From Planctomycetota bacterium (GTDB lineage: Bacteria > Planctomycetota > UBA1135 > GCA-002686595), in NCBI GenBank assembly GCA_023150475.1, contig JAKLKU010000004.1, positions 124,001 to 188,000 on the forward strand: a stretch of DNA of 64,000 bases, written 5' to 3'. The position numbers were made by a program, and so were the translations under genes. The notes under the pieces were generated by a model that did not search any database, was not told the DNA's origin, and worked only from the letters and a program-made list of their open reading frames with translations. Positions 37,505 to 45,757 of the stretch are shown in pieces (positions within the stretch are counted from its first letter, which is position 1; each line of letters starts with the position of its first letter).

Positions 37505-38880
37505 AGGTCCTGCTCCTCAACCCGCCGGGCGAGCAGGTCTACATCCGCGACTACTTCTGCTCGAAGACGACGAAGTCGAACTACCTGTTCCATCCGATCG
37601 ACCTCGTCGTGCTGTCGGGCACGCTCGCGGCGCACCACGACGTGCAGGTGCTCGACTGCATCGCGGAGCGACTCTCGATCGCCGCGGCGCGCGAGCGCAT
37701 CGATGCGTTCGCGCCGGACGTGATCGTGTCGCTGGTCGGTTCGGTGTCGTGGACGCAGGACAAGGCGTTCCTCTCGGACCAAGCCGCGCGCGGCCGGCGC
37801 ATCCTCGCGCTCGGGGACGTGCTCCACGAGCGTTCGGAAGAGCGCTTGAAGGAAGAGCCGTGGCTCGAAGCCGCGCTGCACGTCTTCACCAATCAAGACG
37901 TCGTGCACTACCTCGCCGGCGACCTCGTCGGCGTCGAGGAGATGACGCTCCGCGACTCGACGGCGCGCATCTGGCGCATCCGCGGCCGGCGCACGCAGCG
38001 CGGCGGTTATCGCGTGCCGCGGCCGCGGCACGAGCTCTTCCCGGCGCACGGTTATCACTTCTCGTTCGCGAAGCACGAGCGGTTCGCGACGGTGCTGACC
38101 GATTACGGCTGCCCGTACCAGTGCACGTTCTGCGTGATCAGCACGCTCGGGTTCCAGACGCGGCCCGTCGAGGACGTGCTCGAGGAGCTCGACGAGCTGC
38201 GCGCCCGCGGCATCCGCGAGGTCTTCTTCCTCGACCAGACGTTCGGCGTGCAGAAAGCGCGCGCACTCGAGCTCTGCGAAGCGCTCGCGCAACGAGGCGA
38301 CCTGTCGTGGACGACGTTCACGCGCCCCGACCGCGCCGACGACGAGTTGCTCGCGGCGATGAAGCGCGCGGGCTGCCACACGTTGATCATGGGCGTCGAG
38401 ACCGCCGACGACGAGCTGCTCGCGAAGTACAAGAAGGTCTACACGCGCGACGAAGTCGTCGCGGGCTTCGCGCGCGCGAAGCGCCACGGGCTGCGCACGG
38501 TCGGCACGTTCATCATCGGCTTGCCCGAGGAGACCGAAGAGACGCTGCAGCGCTCGCTCGAGCTCGCGATCGAGCTCGACCTCGACTTCATGAGCCTCAA
38601 CATGGCCGTGCCGCGATTCGGCACGCCGTTCCGAGCGCGAGCGATCGAAGTCGGCCTCGTCGATCCACGCGACCTCGTGATGGACCAAGGCGGCGCGGAA
38701 GCGTTCCTGCCGACGCGCACGTTCGACCGCGACGCGATGCTCGCGATGAAGAAGCGCATGGTGCGCCGCTTCTACCTGCGCCCCGGCTACCTCTGGCGCC
38801 GTCTGACGAGCGCGAAGAGCCTCTACGAACTCAAGGCGCAGGCCCGCGAAGGTCTCGCGCTGCTCTTGCGCAACACGTGA
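37501..38880 (+). CDS. B12-binding-domain radical SAM protein coupled to GT9
   Basis: This 459-aa enzyme has an N-terminal cobalamin-type domain (MKVLLLNPPGEQVYIRDYFC, residues 1-140) and a radical SAM domain with cluster cysteines Cys204, Cys208 and Cys211 in DYGCPYQCTFC. Other features are FLDQTFGVQ, MGVETADDELLAKYKK and FIIGLPEETEET. It belongs to the anaerobic Mg-protoporphyrin/hopanoid-type radical SAM group, but the true substrate is unknown. The ATGA overlap with the GT9 gene indicates translational coupling, so the reaction probably modifies the same glycan or lipid. It is only distantly related to the tandem pair at 16994-20443. Confidence 0.87.
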   Translation: MKVLLLNPPGEQVYIRDYFCSKTTKSNYLFHPIDLVVLSGTLAAHHDVQVLDCIAERLSIAAARERIDAFAPDVIVSLVGSVSWTQDKAFLSDQAARGRRILALGDVLHERSEERLKEEPWLEAALHVFTNQDVVHYLAGDLVGVEEMTLRDSTARIWRIRGRRTQRGGYRVPRPRHELFPAHGYHFSFAKHERFATVLTDYGCPYQCTFCVISTLGFQTRPVEDVLEELDELRARGIREVFFLDQTFGVQKARALELCEALAQRGDLSWTTFTRPDRADDELLAAMKRAGCHTLIMGVETADDELLAKYKKVYTRDEVVAGFARAKRHGLRTVGTFIIGLPEETEETLQRSLELAIELDLDFMSLNMAVPRFGTPFRARAIEVGLVDPRDLVMDQGGAEAFLPTRTFDRDAMLAMKKRMVRRFYLRPGYLWRRLTSAKSLYELKAQAREGLALLLRNT

Positions 38881-39008
38881 GCTCGCGCTTGCCGCGCTCC
38901 CGGTGAGGGCAACCGCGCGCTGACGCAGCTCGCACGCCACGCTTACGGCTCTCGGCGTCGCTGGCGCGGTAGCGTGGCATCGAACCCTGAGGTGCCCCGG
39001 AGGTCCTG

Positions 39009-39920
39009 ATGCTGCGTTGGATCGTGTGCGCATGTCTCGCGCCGTTCGTGTCGCTCCCCCAGTCGCCGACCGACAGTGGTCCGCGGATCCGACGGCTCAC
39101 GCACGCCGTCAACGCGTACGCGTCGTGGTCGCCGGACGGCAAGTCGCTCGTCTACCAATCGAGTGCGCCGGGGAACTTCGATCTCTTCACGATCACGGTC
39201 GACGGTTCGGCGATCCGCGAGCTCGTCGCCGATCCCGCGCACGACATCACGCCGGTGTGGTCGCCCGACGGCAAGACGATCGCGTTCGTGTCGGAACGCA
39301 CGGGCAATCGCGACGTGTACCTCGTCGACTCGGACGGCGCGAACTTGCGCAACTTGACGCGCGATCCGGCGATGGACATCCATCCCGCGTGGTCCGCCGA
39401 CGGCAAACGCTTGCTCTTCAGTTCGAACCGGGGCAACGCGAACGCGGACGACTACGACATCTACGAGCTCTCGCTCGCTGGCGGCGAGCCGCGCCGCATC
39501 ACGGGCGGGCCCGACGTCGACACGTACGCGTCGTGGTCGCCCGACGGCCGACGCATCGTCACGCGCCGCGTGGTCGCCGGGAACAACGAAGTGTTCGTGA
39601 TGGACGCGGACGGTGCGAACCCGAAGAACCTGACGAACGCGCCGACGTACGACGGCTGGCCGGTGTGGTCGCCCGATGGCAAGTGGATCGCGTACGCCGG
39701 CGGGCCGGACGAAGGCAATCACTACCTCTTCCTCGTGCGGCCCGACGGCAGCGCTCGCGCGCAGTTGACCAAGGAATCGCAGCCGCTCGGCTTCTGTTAC
39801 GACACGCAGCCCGCCTTCTCGCCGGACGGTCGGTCGCTCGTCTTCACGCGGTATCGGCCGATGGCGGACTACGAAAGTTCCGAGCTCTGCATCCTCGACC
39901 TCTCGCCGTTCCTTGGCTGA
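39009..39920 (+). CDS. Secreted TolB-like PD40 beta-propeller
   Basis: This 303-aa protein has an N-terminal signal peptide (MLRWIVCACLAPFVSLP). At least six PD40-type blades follow, each with a WSPDGK-like loop: YASWSPDGKSLVYQSS, PVWSPDGKTIAFVSERTG, PAWSADGKRLLFSSNRG, YASWSPDGRRIVTRR, PVWSPDGKWIAYAGG and PAFSPDGRSLVFTR. This makes a complete six-bladed propeller of the TolB C-terminal type. It lacks TolB's N-terminal domain and the Tol-Pal neighbours. It is probably a periplasmic binding protein. It ends in front of a good hairpin terminator. Confidence 0.88.
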   Translation: MLRWIVCACLAPFVSLPQSPTDSGPRIRRLTHAVNAYASWSPDGKSLVYQSSAPGNFDLFTITVDGSAIRELVADPAHDITPVWSPDGKTIAFVSERTGNRDVYLVDSDGANLRNLTRDPAMDIHPAWSADGKRLLFSSNRGNANADDYDIYELSLAGGEPRRITGGPDVDTYASWSPDGRRIVTRRVVAGNNEVFVMDADGANPKNLTNAPTYDGWPVWSPDGKWIAYAGGPDEGNHYLFLVRPDGSARAQLTKESQPLGFCYDTQPAFSPDGRSLVFTRYRPMADYESSELCILDLSPFLG

Positions 39921-39923
39921 CGC

Positions 39924-39951
39924 GTACGCCTTCGGCGGGCGAACGGCGTAC
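39924..39951 (+). terminator. Hairpin terminator after the PD40 gene
   Basis: GTACGCCTTCG (39924-39934) pairs with CGAACGGCGTAC (39940-39951), leaving one bulged base and a five-base loop. It begins four bases after the PD40 stop codon. No T-run follows, which is usual in this GC-rich sequence. Confidence 0.6.
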
Positions 39952-40132
39952 TCGCGCGGACGCTCGCCGCGCCCCATGAGTCGCCGGGCGACAGCGTGAC
40001 GACGAAGGCGCGCGCGCGGCGGATCAGCTCCGCTTGGCGATCCGATCGGAAGTCCTGCGCGGTGCGAAGGGCACCCGACGTCGATCCTGGAGTCGTCTCG
40101 AAACGCCGTCTGCACGGCGGCAGGAGTTCCAG

Positions 40133-40474
40133 ATGACGACGATGGGCATCCGCACGAGCGAATCGACGACTTCGAAAGTGATCCATCTCACGGCGCTCGG
40201 CCTGGTGTGGGCCGTCGCCGCGTTCTGGGCTTGGTTCGTGATCGCCTCGCACTGGAACGAGGGCCCCGCGCTGCTCGCGGAAGGCCTGACGATCGTAGTC
40301 CCGATCGTCGCGCTCGCGTGGCTCGCGTGGAGGAAGCCGCTGTGGGCCGGTTGGCTCTTCGTGGCGTTCGGCGCCGTCACGGCGTGGCTCTTCCCCAACG
40401 GCGCGGTGTACCTCTACATGTCCGGCCCACTGCTGCTCGCCGGCGGCTACTTCATCTGGCGCGGCAGGCGCTGA
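40133..40474 (+). CDS. Small integral membrane protein
   Basis: This 113-aa protein has three to four hydrophobic helices: VIHLTALGLVWAVAAFWAWFV, LLAEGLTIVVPIVALAWLAW, WAGWLFVAFGAVTAWLFP and VYLYMSGPLLLAGGYFIW. The N-terminus is short and polar and the C-terminus ends in Arg residues. No family was recognised. ATG 40133 has GGAG nine bases upstream, which decides the start. Its last 23 bases overlap the end of the convergent mnmH gene. Confidence 0.7.
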   Translation: MTTMGIRTSESTTSKVIHLTALGLVWAVAAFWAWFVIASHWNEGPALLAEGLTIVVPIVALAWLAWRKPLWAGWLFVAFGAVTAWLFPNGAVYLYMSGPLLLAGGYFIWRGRR

Positions 40475-41645
40475 GCTCGCGCTCGATCCACGCTGCGCAG
40501 GCACGCGCCGCGTCAGTCGGGTCGGTTGCGTCGATCCGCGTCGCGTAGACGCGGCCCTTCTCGGAGTGGCGGTAGAGCGGGTCGTAGTAGAGCTCGAGCA
40601 ACGTCTTCACGAGCTCGCGCTCCTCGCCGCGGTCGAGCCAGCCGACGAGCCGCCCCTTCCACTTCACCTTGCCGAGCCGTGCTTCGATGAACGGCAGCCG
40701 CTCGCGGAGCTCGTCGCGGCTCGAAGGATGCTCGAGGTAGTCCGCGAGCAACACGTCGACTCGGCGCTCGACCGACGCTTCGAGCAACACGTTGACTCCG
40801 CCGTCGAGCGCCTCCCACAGTCGCGGCGGCACGATGGCGTCGCCGACCTTGCGGCTCTCGCCTTCGAAGACGACGGGGCCCGGGAAGCCCGATCGCAGTC
40901 GTTCGGCGAGCCGTGATTCGAACTGCTTCTGCGAACACGGTTCGAGGCCGACCATGCCGAGGATCGAGCTGCGATGTCCGGCGGCGGCTTCGAGATCGAT
41001 CGTCCAGCCCGGCCGCAGTCGCTCGAGCTCGCGCAGCACCAACGTCTTGCCGACGCCGGTCAGACCGCGGAGCACGAAGCTCCTCGGCGCGCGCCACTCG
41101 GCGAGTCGCCGCGCGACCGCCTGGCGGTACGCGCGATAACCGCCTTCGAGCAACCGGACGTCGTCGAGCCCGAGAGAACGGGCGAACGCGACGACGCTGC
41201 GCGAACGCAGCCCGCCGCGCCAGCAGTGCAGCACGAGCGGCCGCCTCGGCGGCGCAGCGTCGTGGACCGGGACGAGCCCACGTTCCAAACTCGCGATGCC
41301 GTGGTCGGTCAGGCGCTCGAACCGCTCGTCGAGCTCGGTGAGCGCCACGGGCGAACCCGCGAGCTCCGCCAGCCGCTCGACGAGCTCGCGCAACTTCTTC
41401 CGGACGAGCACGCGCGCTTCGTCGAAGGCCGCGTCGGGCGATGCACGTCGGTAGAGCGTGCCGACGACCGCGCGTTCGACGTCGTCGAAAAGGGGCACGT
41501 TGACCGCTCCGGGCACGTGGTCCTCGGCGAACTCCGCCGGCGAACGCAGGTCGACGCAACGCCGGTCGGCGAGCTCGAGCAACTGCTCGGCGTCGAGGCT
41601 CGGAAGCGTTTCGGAAAGCGAGGCGACCACCACGGAAACGGCCAC
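40452..41645 (-). CDS. mnmH: tRNA 2-selenouridine synthase
   Basis: This 397-aa enzyme replaces sulfur by selenium at the wobble 2-thiouridine of certain tRNAs through a geranylated intermediate. The N-terminal rhodanese domain carries the catalytic Cys141 in LHCWRGGLRSRSV. The C-terminal P-loop domain has Walker A GLTGVGKT (194-201). The rhodanese entry DLRSPAEFAEDHVPGAVNVP is typical, as is EGESRKVGDAIVPPRLW. The start is uncertain: GTG 41645 is used because the family starts just ahead of the rhodanese helix. No selenophosphate synthetase is in the window. Confidence 0.9.
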   Translation of the reverse strand: MAVSVVVASLSETLPSLDAEQLLELADRRCVDLRSPAEFAEDHVPGAVNVPLFDDVERAVVGTLYRRASPDAAFDEARVLVRKKLRELVERLAELAGSPVALTELDERFERLTDHGIASLERGLVPVHDAAPPRRPLVLHCWRGGLRSRSVVAFARSLGLDDVRLLEGGYRAYRQAVARRLAEWRAPRSFVLRGLTGVGKTLVLRELERLRPGWTIDLEAAAGHRSSILGMVGLEPCSQKQFESRLAERLRSGFPGPVVFEGESRKVGDAIVPPRLWEALDGGVNVLLEASVERRVDVLLADYLEHPSSRDELRERLPFIEARLGKVKWKGRLVGWLDRGEERELVKTLLELYYDPLYRHSEKGRVYATRIDATDPTDAARACAAWIERELSACRAR

Positions 41646-41884
41646 TTTATCCGTCGGCACCGGATTGCCGGAGTTCCGCGGATGGGCAAAACTCCCGGCC
41701 CCCTGACGGACACGATCCTCCCGTCGTGTCCATGCAAGCCCGCCGAACCTTCGTACGCTCGCGTACCCCCTGCGCCGCCGCTCCTCGCGAGATCGCATGC
41801 GAAAGTCGTTGCACCCGCCTCGCGCCGGTCGCCGCGCGACAGTTCTTCGCTAGGAGACCCGAGTCCAGGGCGTCGCATCGCTGC

Positions 41885-42463
41885 ATGCTGCACACGGGAG
41901 AGTCCGGGGAAGCCGACAAGGCGCTGCTGGCGCGCGTTCGCCGCGGCGACGCGATCGCCGTCGAGGCCTTCGTCCAGCGCATGGCCTGCGTCCCGCTCAT
42001 CCTCGCGGCCCAGAACGCCAGGCTCGGCAAAGTGCTCGGACCGGCGCAGCTCGACGACGCGGCGCAGGAAGTCCTGACTCTGATCTGGACTCGTTTGGAG
42101 ACCTTCGAAGGGCGTTCGACGCTCGAGACGTGGGTGTATCGCTTCTGCGTGAACACTCTGATGAACGCGGTGCGCCGAGAACGGCGTTCGCGGCGCAACG
42201 AAGAGCTCAGCGAGGAGGCCGCGGATCCGACGCTCGTCGACGCCGAGACACGCTACACGCGCTACGACCATCTCTACCTCGGCATCGCGAAGCTGCCCGC
42301 CGAAGAGCGCGTCTGCATCCACCTGAAACACTTCGAGGAGCGCACGTTCGACGAAATCGGTGCGCGCCTCGGTATCTCGCCGAACACGGCGAAGACCCAG
42401 TACTATCGAGGGCTCCGCCGTCTGCAGGAGCTGCTCGCTCGCGAAGAGAGGGAGACCCGATGA
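41885..42463 (+). CDS. ECF sigma factor (CHAT cluster)
   Basis: This 192-aa sigma factor has region 2 (residues 10-85, LDDAAQEVLTLIWTRLETFEG then LETWVYRFCVNTLMNAVRRERR in pieces) and region 4 (125-185, IAKLPAEERVCIHLKHFEERTFDEIGARLGISPNTAKTQYY in pieces). Its ATGA stop/start overlap with a membrane anti-sigma-like gene, which is itself followed by a CHAT protease, forms a three-gene regulatory module. The sigma factor probably directs transcription of its own operon, though no promoter could be recognised upstream. Confidence 0.88.
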   Translation: MLHTGESGEADKALLARVRRGDAIAVEAFVQRMACVPLILAAQNARLGKVLGPAQLDDAAQEVLTLIWTRLETFEGRSTLETWVYRFCVNTLMNAVRRERRSRRNEELSEEAADPTLVDAETRYTRYDHLYLGIAKLPAEERVCIHLKHFEERTFDEIGARLGISPNTAKTQYYRGLRRLQELLAREERETR

Positions 42464-43125
42464 ACACCCACGATGCCGAGCACGAGAGACTGCTCGAAGA
42501 CCTGATCAGCGGTCGAAGTCCGCGCGACGCCGCCGCGGAACGGCGGATCGCGGCGTGCCCAGAATGTGCACGCACTTGGCGCGAGCTCTCCGAGCTCGAG
42601 AGTCGCCTGACCGGCGCGGCGGACGAAGAAGCCGCGATCCTGCGAGAGGCCCTCGCAACACCGGACAAGACCGACGCCACCCGGTTGGTCCGCGACTTCG
42701 TCCGCAACGCGCCTCCGCTCACCCCGGTCCGCCGGCGGCCGCGCTGGTTCGTCGTCGGCACGCTGCTCGCGGCGGCCGCGGCCGTCCTGATCGTGTTGCT
42801 GTTGCGCCCCGAGGAAGACGTGCACCGCGAGCCCGACATGCTGCTCGCGACCGGCGCCCACCTCTCCGTGCGCTACCACGAGCCGTTCACTGGTACGTTA
42901 GAGTGGTCCTTCGCTGATGGTGGCTCGGCGCCCGCGTTCGAATTGCTCGTCTTCGACGAAGACGGGAACCGTATCGCGTTCGCAGCTCCCAAGGCTGGAG
43001 AGATGCGCTGGACGTGGACGCCCGAACAGATGTCGAGTTGGCCAAAGAGCGTGCGGATCGAAGTGATCGCCGAACCGCTCGGCCTGGATCCGGACGTGGT
43101 CCGCTTCAACGTGTCGCGCGAGTAG
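42460..43125 (+). CDS. Anti-sigma-factor-like membrane protein
   Basis: This 221-aa protein has the layout of a membrane anti-sigma factor: a cytoplasmic N-terminal part with CPEC (ERRIAACPECARTWRELSELE, residues about 26-46 in two pieces), one transmembrane helix (WFVVGTLLAAAAAVLIVLLL), and an extracytoplasmic beta-rich domain that could sense a signal. The zinc-finger His of the classic HC2 motif is not obvious, so zinc binding is uncertain. It overlaps the sigma gene as ATGA, and its 3' end overlaps the start of the CHAT gene. Confidence 0.8.
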   Translation: MNTHDAEHERLLEDLISGRSPRDAAAERRIAACPECARTWRELSELESRLTGAADEEAAILREALATPDKTDATRLVRDFVRNAPPLTPVRRRPRWFVVGTLLAAAAAVLIVLLLRPEEDVHREPDMLLATGAHLSVRYHEPFTGTLEWSFADGGSAPAFELLVFDEDGNRIAFAAPKAGEMRWTWTPEQMSSWPKSVRIEVIAEPLGLDPDVVRFNVSRE

Positions 43126-45704
43126 CGCTCGCCTCGCTGCTCGCGCTCGCGCCTGCGAAGGCGCAGAGTCAGAACCGAACGGCTCACGACATCCTCGACG
43201 AGCTCAGGGCCGCCGACGAGGCGCGTTCCGCCGCATTGCGCGAGGAGTACTTCGCGGTCGCGGCTGCGCAGCGTGACGCCGTGTCCGGCGATCACCCGTC
43301 CGCGGAGCAAGTCTCCGCTCTCGTCGACACGGTCTACGCGCCTTGGGATGCGGATGCGATCCGAGCGCTCGGCCTCGACGCGGCGCGGGGCCTCGAGCTT
43401 GCGTTGGCCGGGTGTCGTGCTGCGGGGAAGCTCGAGGATCCCACACAGCTTTGGGGGGTCGACATTCGGTGCACGTTGGCCGCCGCGCTGTTCGCCCGCC
43501 GCGCCGCGCGCGAGGACCTTGCGCTCGTCGAGCTCGACCGATGGCTGACGACGTGGGTGTCTCCGGACCCGGCCGCTCCACCGACTCCGTATCAGGGCAT
43601 CATGGGCACGCTTGCGGCAGACACTGCGCGGGCGCTGGCGCGCTGGGACGAGGCCGAACGTTATCTGAAGCTCGGTGACACGCCGGAGACCGCCGCGAAC
43701 CCTCTCGGTCAGCGAGATCTGTGCGCGACGGGCAGCAAGATCTACCTCGAGCTCGGACTGCCGGACATCGCCTATCACTGGCAGCAAAGAGCGGAGTCCG
43801 CGCTCGCGCCGTTCGCCAAGGTGGACGAGCGAACCGACGAGAACGCCGCCATCTTCGACAACATCGTCGTTGGCCGCTCGGACAACGTCCGCGCACGCGT
43901 CGACATCTGGCTCGACACCGGACGGTACGACCGCGCGATCGCCGACTTGCGCGCCGAACTCGGCCGCAGCGAGGTCTATGCGACTCGCGCGGAGCTCGAG
44001 GGCATCCTCGAGTACCGCCTCGGCGTCGCGCTGGCTGCGAGCGCGAAGCGTGGCTCGCCGGAGGATGCGGAAGCGACGCAGCTCCTCGTGGCCGCCATGG
44101 AGAACACGGCGCTGAATGTCAGCGAGAGACTGCACGCCGCGATGGCGTTGACTCACACGGCTCTCTCGCGCGACTCGGACTCGACGACGGCCTCGAAGTA
44201 CCTCGAGAAAGCGAATGCACTCTTCGACTCCGTCCATCCGGAAAGCGAACGAGCGACGTGGGGCCCCGAGAATCGCGCGCCTCGTCACTGGGGCCTGCTC
44301 GGCGCGTACGACGCCGAAATCGCGCGCCTGAAGGGCGAGAAGTCGGACGTCGAAGCCCGCGTCGCACGGCTGGAGTCCGCGTTCCGCGACTTCCTCGTGC
44401 AGTGGCGGTCGACGCCGGTGCGCGAAGGCGGCGTCGGGTTTCTGTATGCGAGCTATCGGCGCGCGGTGCTCGGCGAGCTCGTCCACGCGTTGACCACGGC
44501 GCGCGGCGACCGCGGCTCTGCGGACGCGTTCGAACGTGTCGTCGAGGCCCAGACCTGCGGGACCATCGGCCGCAAGCTCGAGCTGCGTGCCGCGACCGTC
44601 GCGGAGGTTCGGAGCCGTCTGTGTCCGCCGAACGGCGGCATCGTCCTCTTCCTGCCGGTCGGCAGGGAGACCCACGTGTTCGCGTTGGACGCGGATCAGG
44701 TCGAGCATGGACTCGTGGGTCCGGAATGGGAGCTCGCCGCGGCGGTGCGGGAGAGGCTCTCGGTCGCGCTACCGTCGAAGCGCGACGCAGCCGGCGCGGA
44801 GAGGTCCCGCGCGAAGACGGCAGCCGCCGGCGCCGAGGTCGCGAAGACGCTGCTTCCGCCGGCGGTGCGCGCGCGCATCGCGACGTGGAAGACGTGTCTC
44901 GTCGTCGGCAGCGAGCTCTTCGGCGGCGTGCCGTTCGAGTTGCTCTCGCTCGACGGCAAACGACTGCTCGGCCTCGATGTCGCGATCGAGTACCTGCCTT
45001 CCGTGCCGCTCGGTCTCGCGCTCGCCGAACGTGCGCCTGCTGCGAAGGTCTGGAAACAAGGGCTCGCCTTCGTCGGCGCGCCGCGCACGACGGAGCGATC
45101 CGAAAGGGTCTGGAGGGCGAAACCGTTCTCGCTGCGACGGGAAGAGCTCGACGCACTGACCCGACCGTTCGGTCGAGGCTTCACGACGCTGACGAACGAG
45201 AAAGCCACGCGCGAAGCGTTCGCGAGTTTGGATCTCGCGGACACGGCCGTGCTGCACGTGCTCTGCCACGGCATGCACGATGCGCTGCGCGAGAGGCCCG
45301 CGGGCCTCTTGCTCGCCGAGACGGAGGAAGCTCTCGGCGAAGTGTGGAGCTCCGACCTCGCGACGGCGCCGCGGGTCGTGCCGCCGATCGTCATCCTGTC
45401 CGCCTGCGGCGCGGGCCGCGGCACCGAGCGACTCGGTGAAGACGCGCTCAATCACCTCGGCGGCACGTTCCTCGAGCGCGGCGCGATCTGCGTGATCCTC
45501 GCGCGCCAAGATCTCGGCCTCGACGCGACGATCGCCTTGACTGCGGCGCTCCACCGCCGGCTCGCCGCGGGCGATTCACCTGCGGAAGCGCTGCGCGCCG
45601 CGCGCGTCGAACTCGCGGCGAGCGAGACCTACGGCTACCCGTTCGACTTCTCGACGTTGCACGTCTTCGGTCTCGGTCACGAGCGAGTTCTGCTCCCCAA
45701 GTGA
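43014..45704 (+). CDS. Secreted TPR-CHAT protease
   Basis: This protein of up to 896 aa has a signal-like hydrophobic segment (VALASLLALAPAKAQS, residues 37-52), helical TPR-like repeats (about 60-480), and a C-terminal CHAT (caspase-HetF-associated-with-TPRs) domain from about residue 560. The catalytic dyad is intact: His752 in HVLCHGMHD and Cys798 in ILSACGAGRG. CHAT proteases are related to caspases and separases and occur in regulated-proteolysis and immunity systems. Being downstream of an ECF sigma/anti-sigma pair, it is probably under their control. The ATG at 43014 lies 112 bases inside the anti-sigma gene; TTG 43038 is the other option. No closer start gives the signal segment. Confidence 0.85.
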   Translation: MDARTDVELAKERADRSDRRTARPGSGRGPLQRVARVALASLLALAPAKAQSQNRTAHDILDELRAADEARSAALREEYFAVAAAQRDAVSGDHPSAEQVSALVDTVYAPWDADAIRALGLDAARGLELALAGCRAAGKLEDPTQLWGVDIRCTLAAALFARRAAREDLALVELDRWLTTWVSPDPAAPPTPYQGIMGTLAADTARALARWDEAERYLKLGDTPETAANPLGQRDLCATGSKIYLELGLPDIAYHWQQRAESALAPFAKVDERTDENAAIFDNIVVGRSDNVRARVDIWLDTGRYDRAIADLRAELGRSEVYATRAELEGILEYRLGVALAASAKRGSPEDAEATQLLVAAMENTALNVSERLHAAMALTHTALSRDSDSTTASKYLEKANALFDSVHPESERATWGPENRAPRHWGLLGAYDAEIARLKGEKSDVEARVARLESAFRDFLVQWRSTPVREGGVGFLYASYRRAVLGELVHALTTARGDRGSADAFERVVEAQTCGTIGRKLELRAATVAEVRSRLCPPNGGIVLFLPVGRETHVFALDADQVEHGLVGPEWELAAAVRERLSVALPSKRDAAGAERSRAKTAAAGAEVAKTLLPPAVRARIATWKTCLVVGSELFGGVPFELLSLDGKRLLGLDVAIEYLPSVPLGLALAERAPAAKVWKQGLAFVGAPRTTERSERVWRAKPFSLRREELDALTRPFGRGFTTLTNEKATREAFASLDLADTAVLHVLCHGMHDALRERPAGLLLAETEEALGEVWSSDLATAPRVVPPIVILSACGAGRGTERLGEDALNHLGGTFLERGAICVILARQDLGLDATIALTAALHRRLAAGDSPAEALRAARVELAASETYGYPFDFSTLHVFGLGHERVLLPK

Positions 45705-45705
45705 G

Positions 45706-45740
45706 CGAGCGCCGCGACCGCGATGCGGCCACGGCGCTCG
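45706..45740. terminator. Bidirectional hairpin terminator
   Basis: CGAGCGCCG (45706-45714) pairs perfectly with CGGCGCTCG (45732-45740), and an inner CCGC/GCGG stem closes most of the loop. It lies between the convergent CHAT and FG-GAP genes, immediately after the CHAT stop. Confidence 0.6.
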
Positions 45741-45757
45741 ATGGGTTGCCGCTCAAC

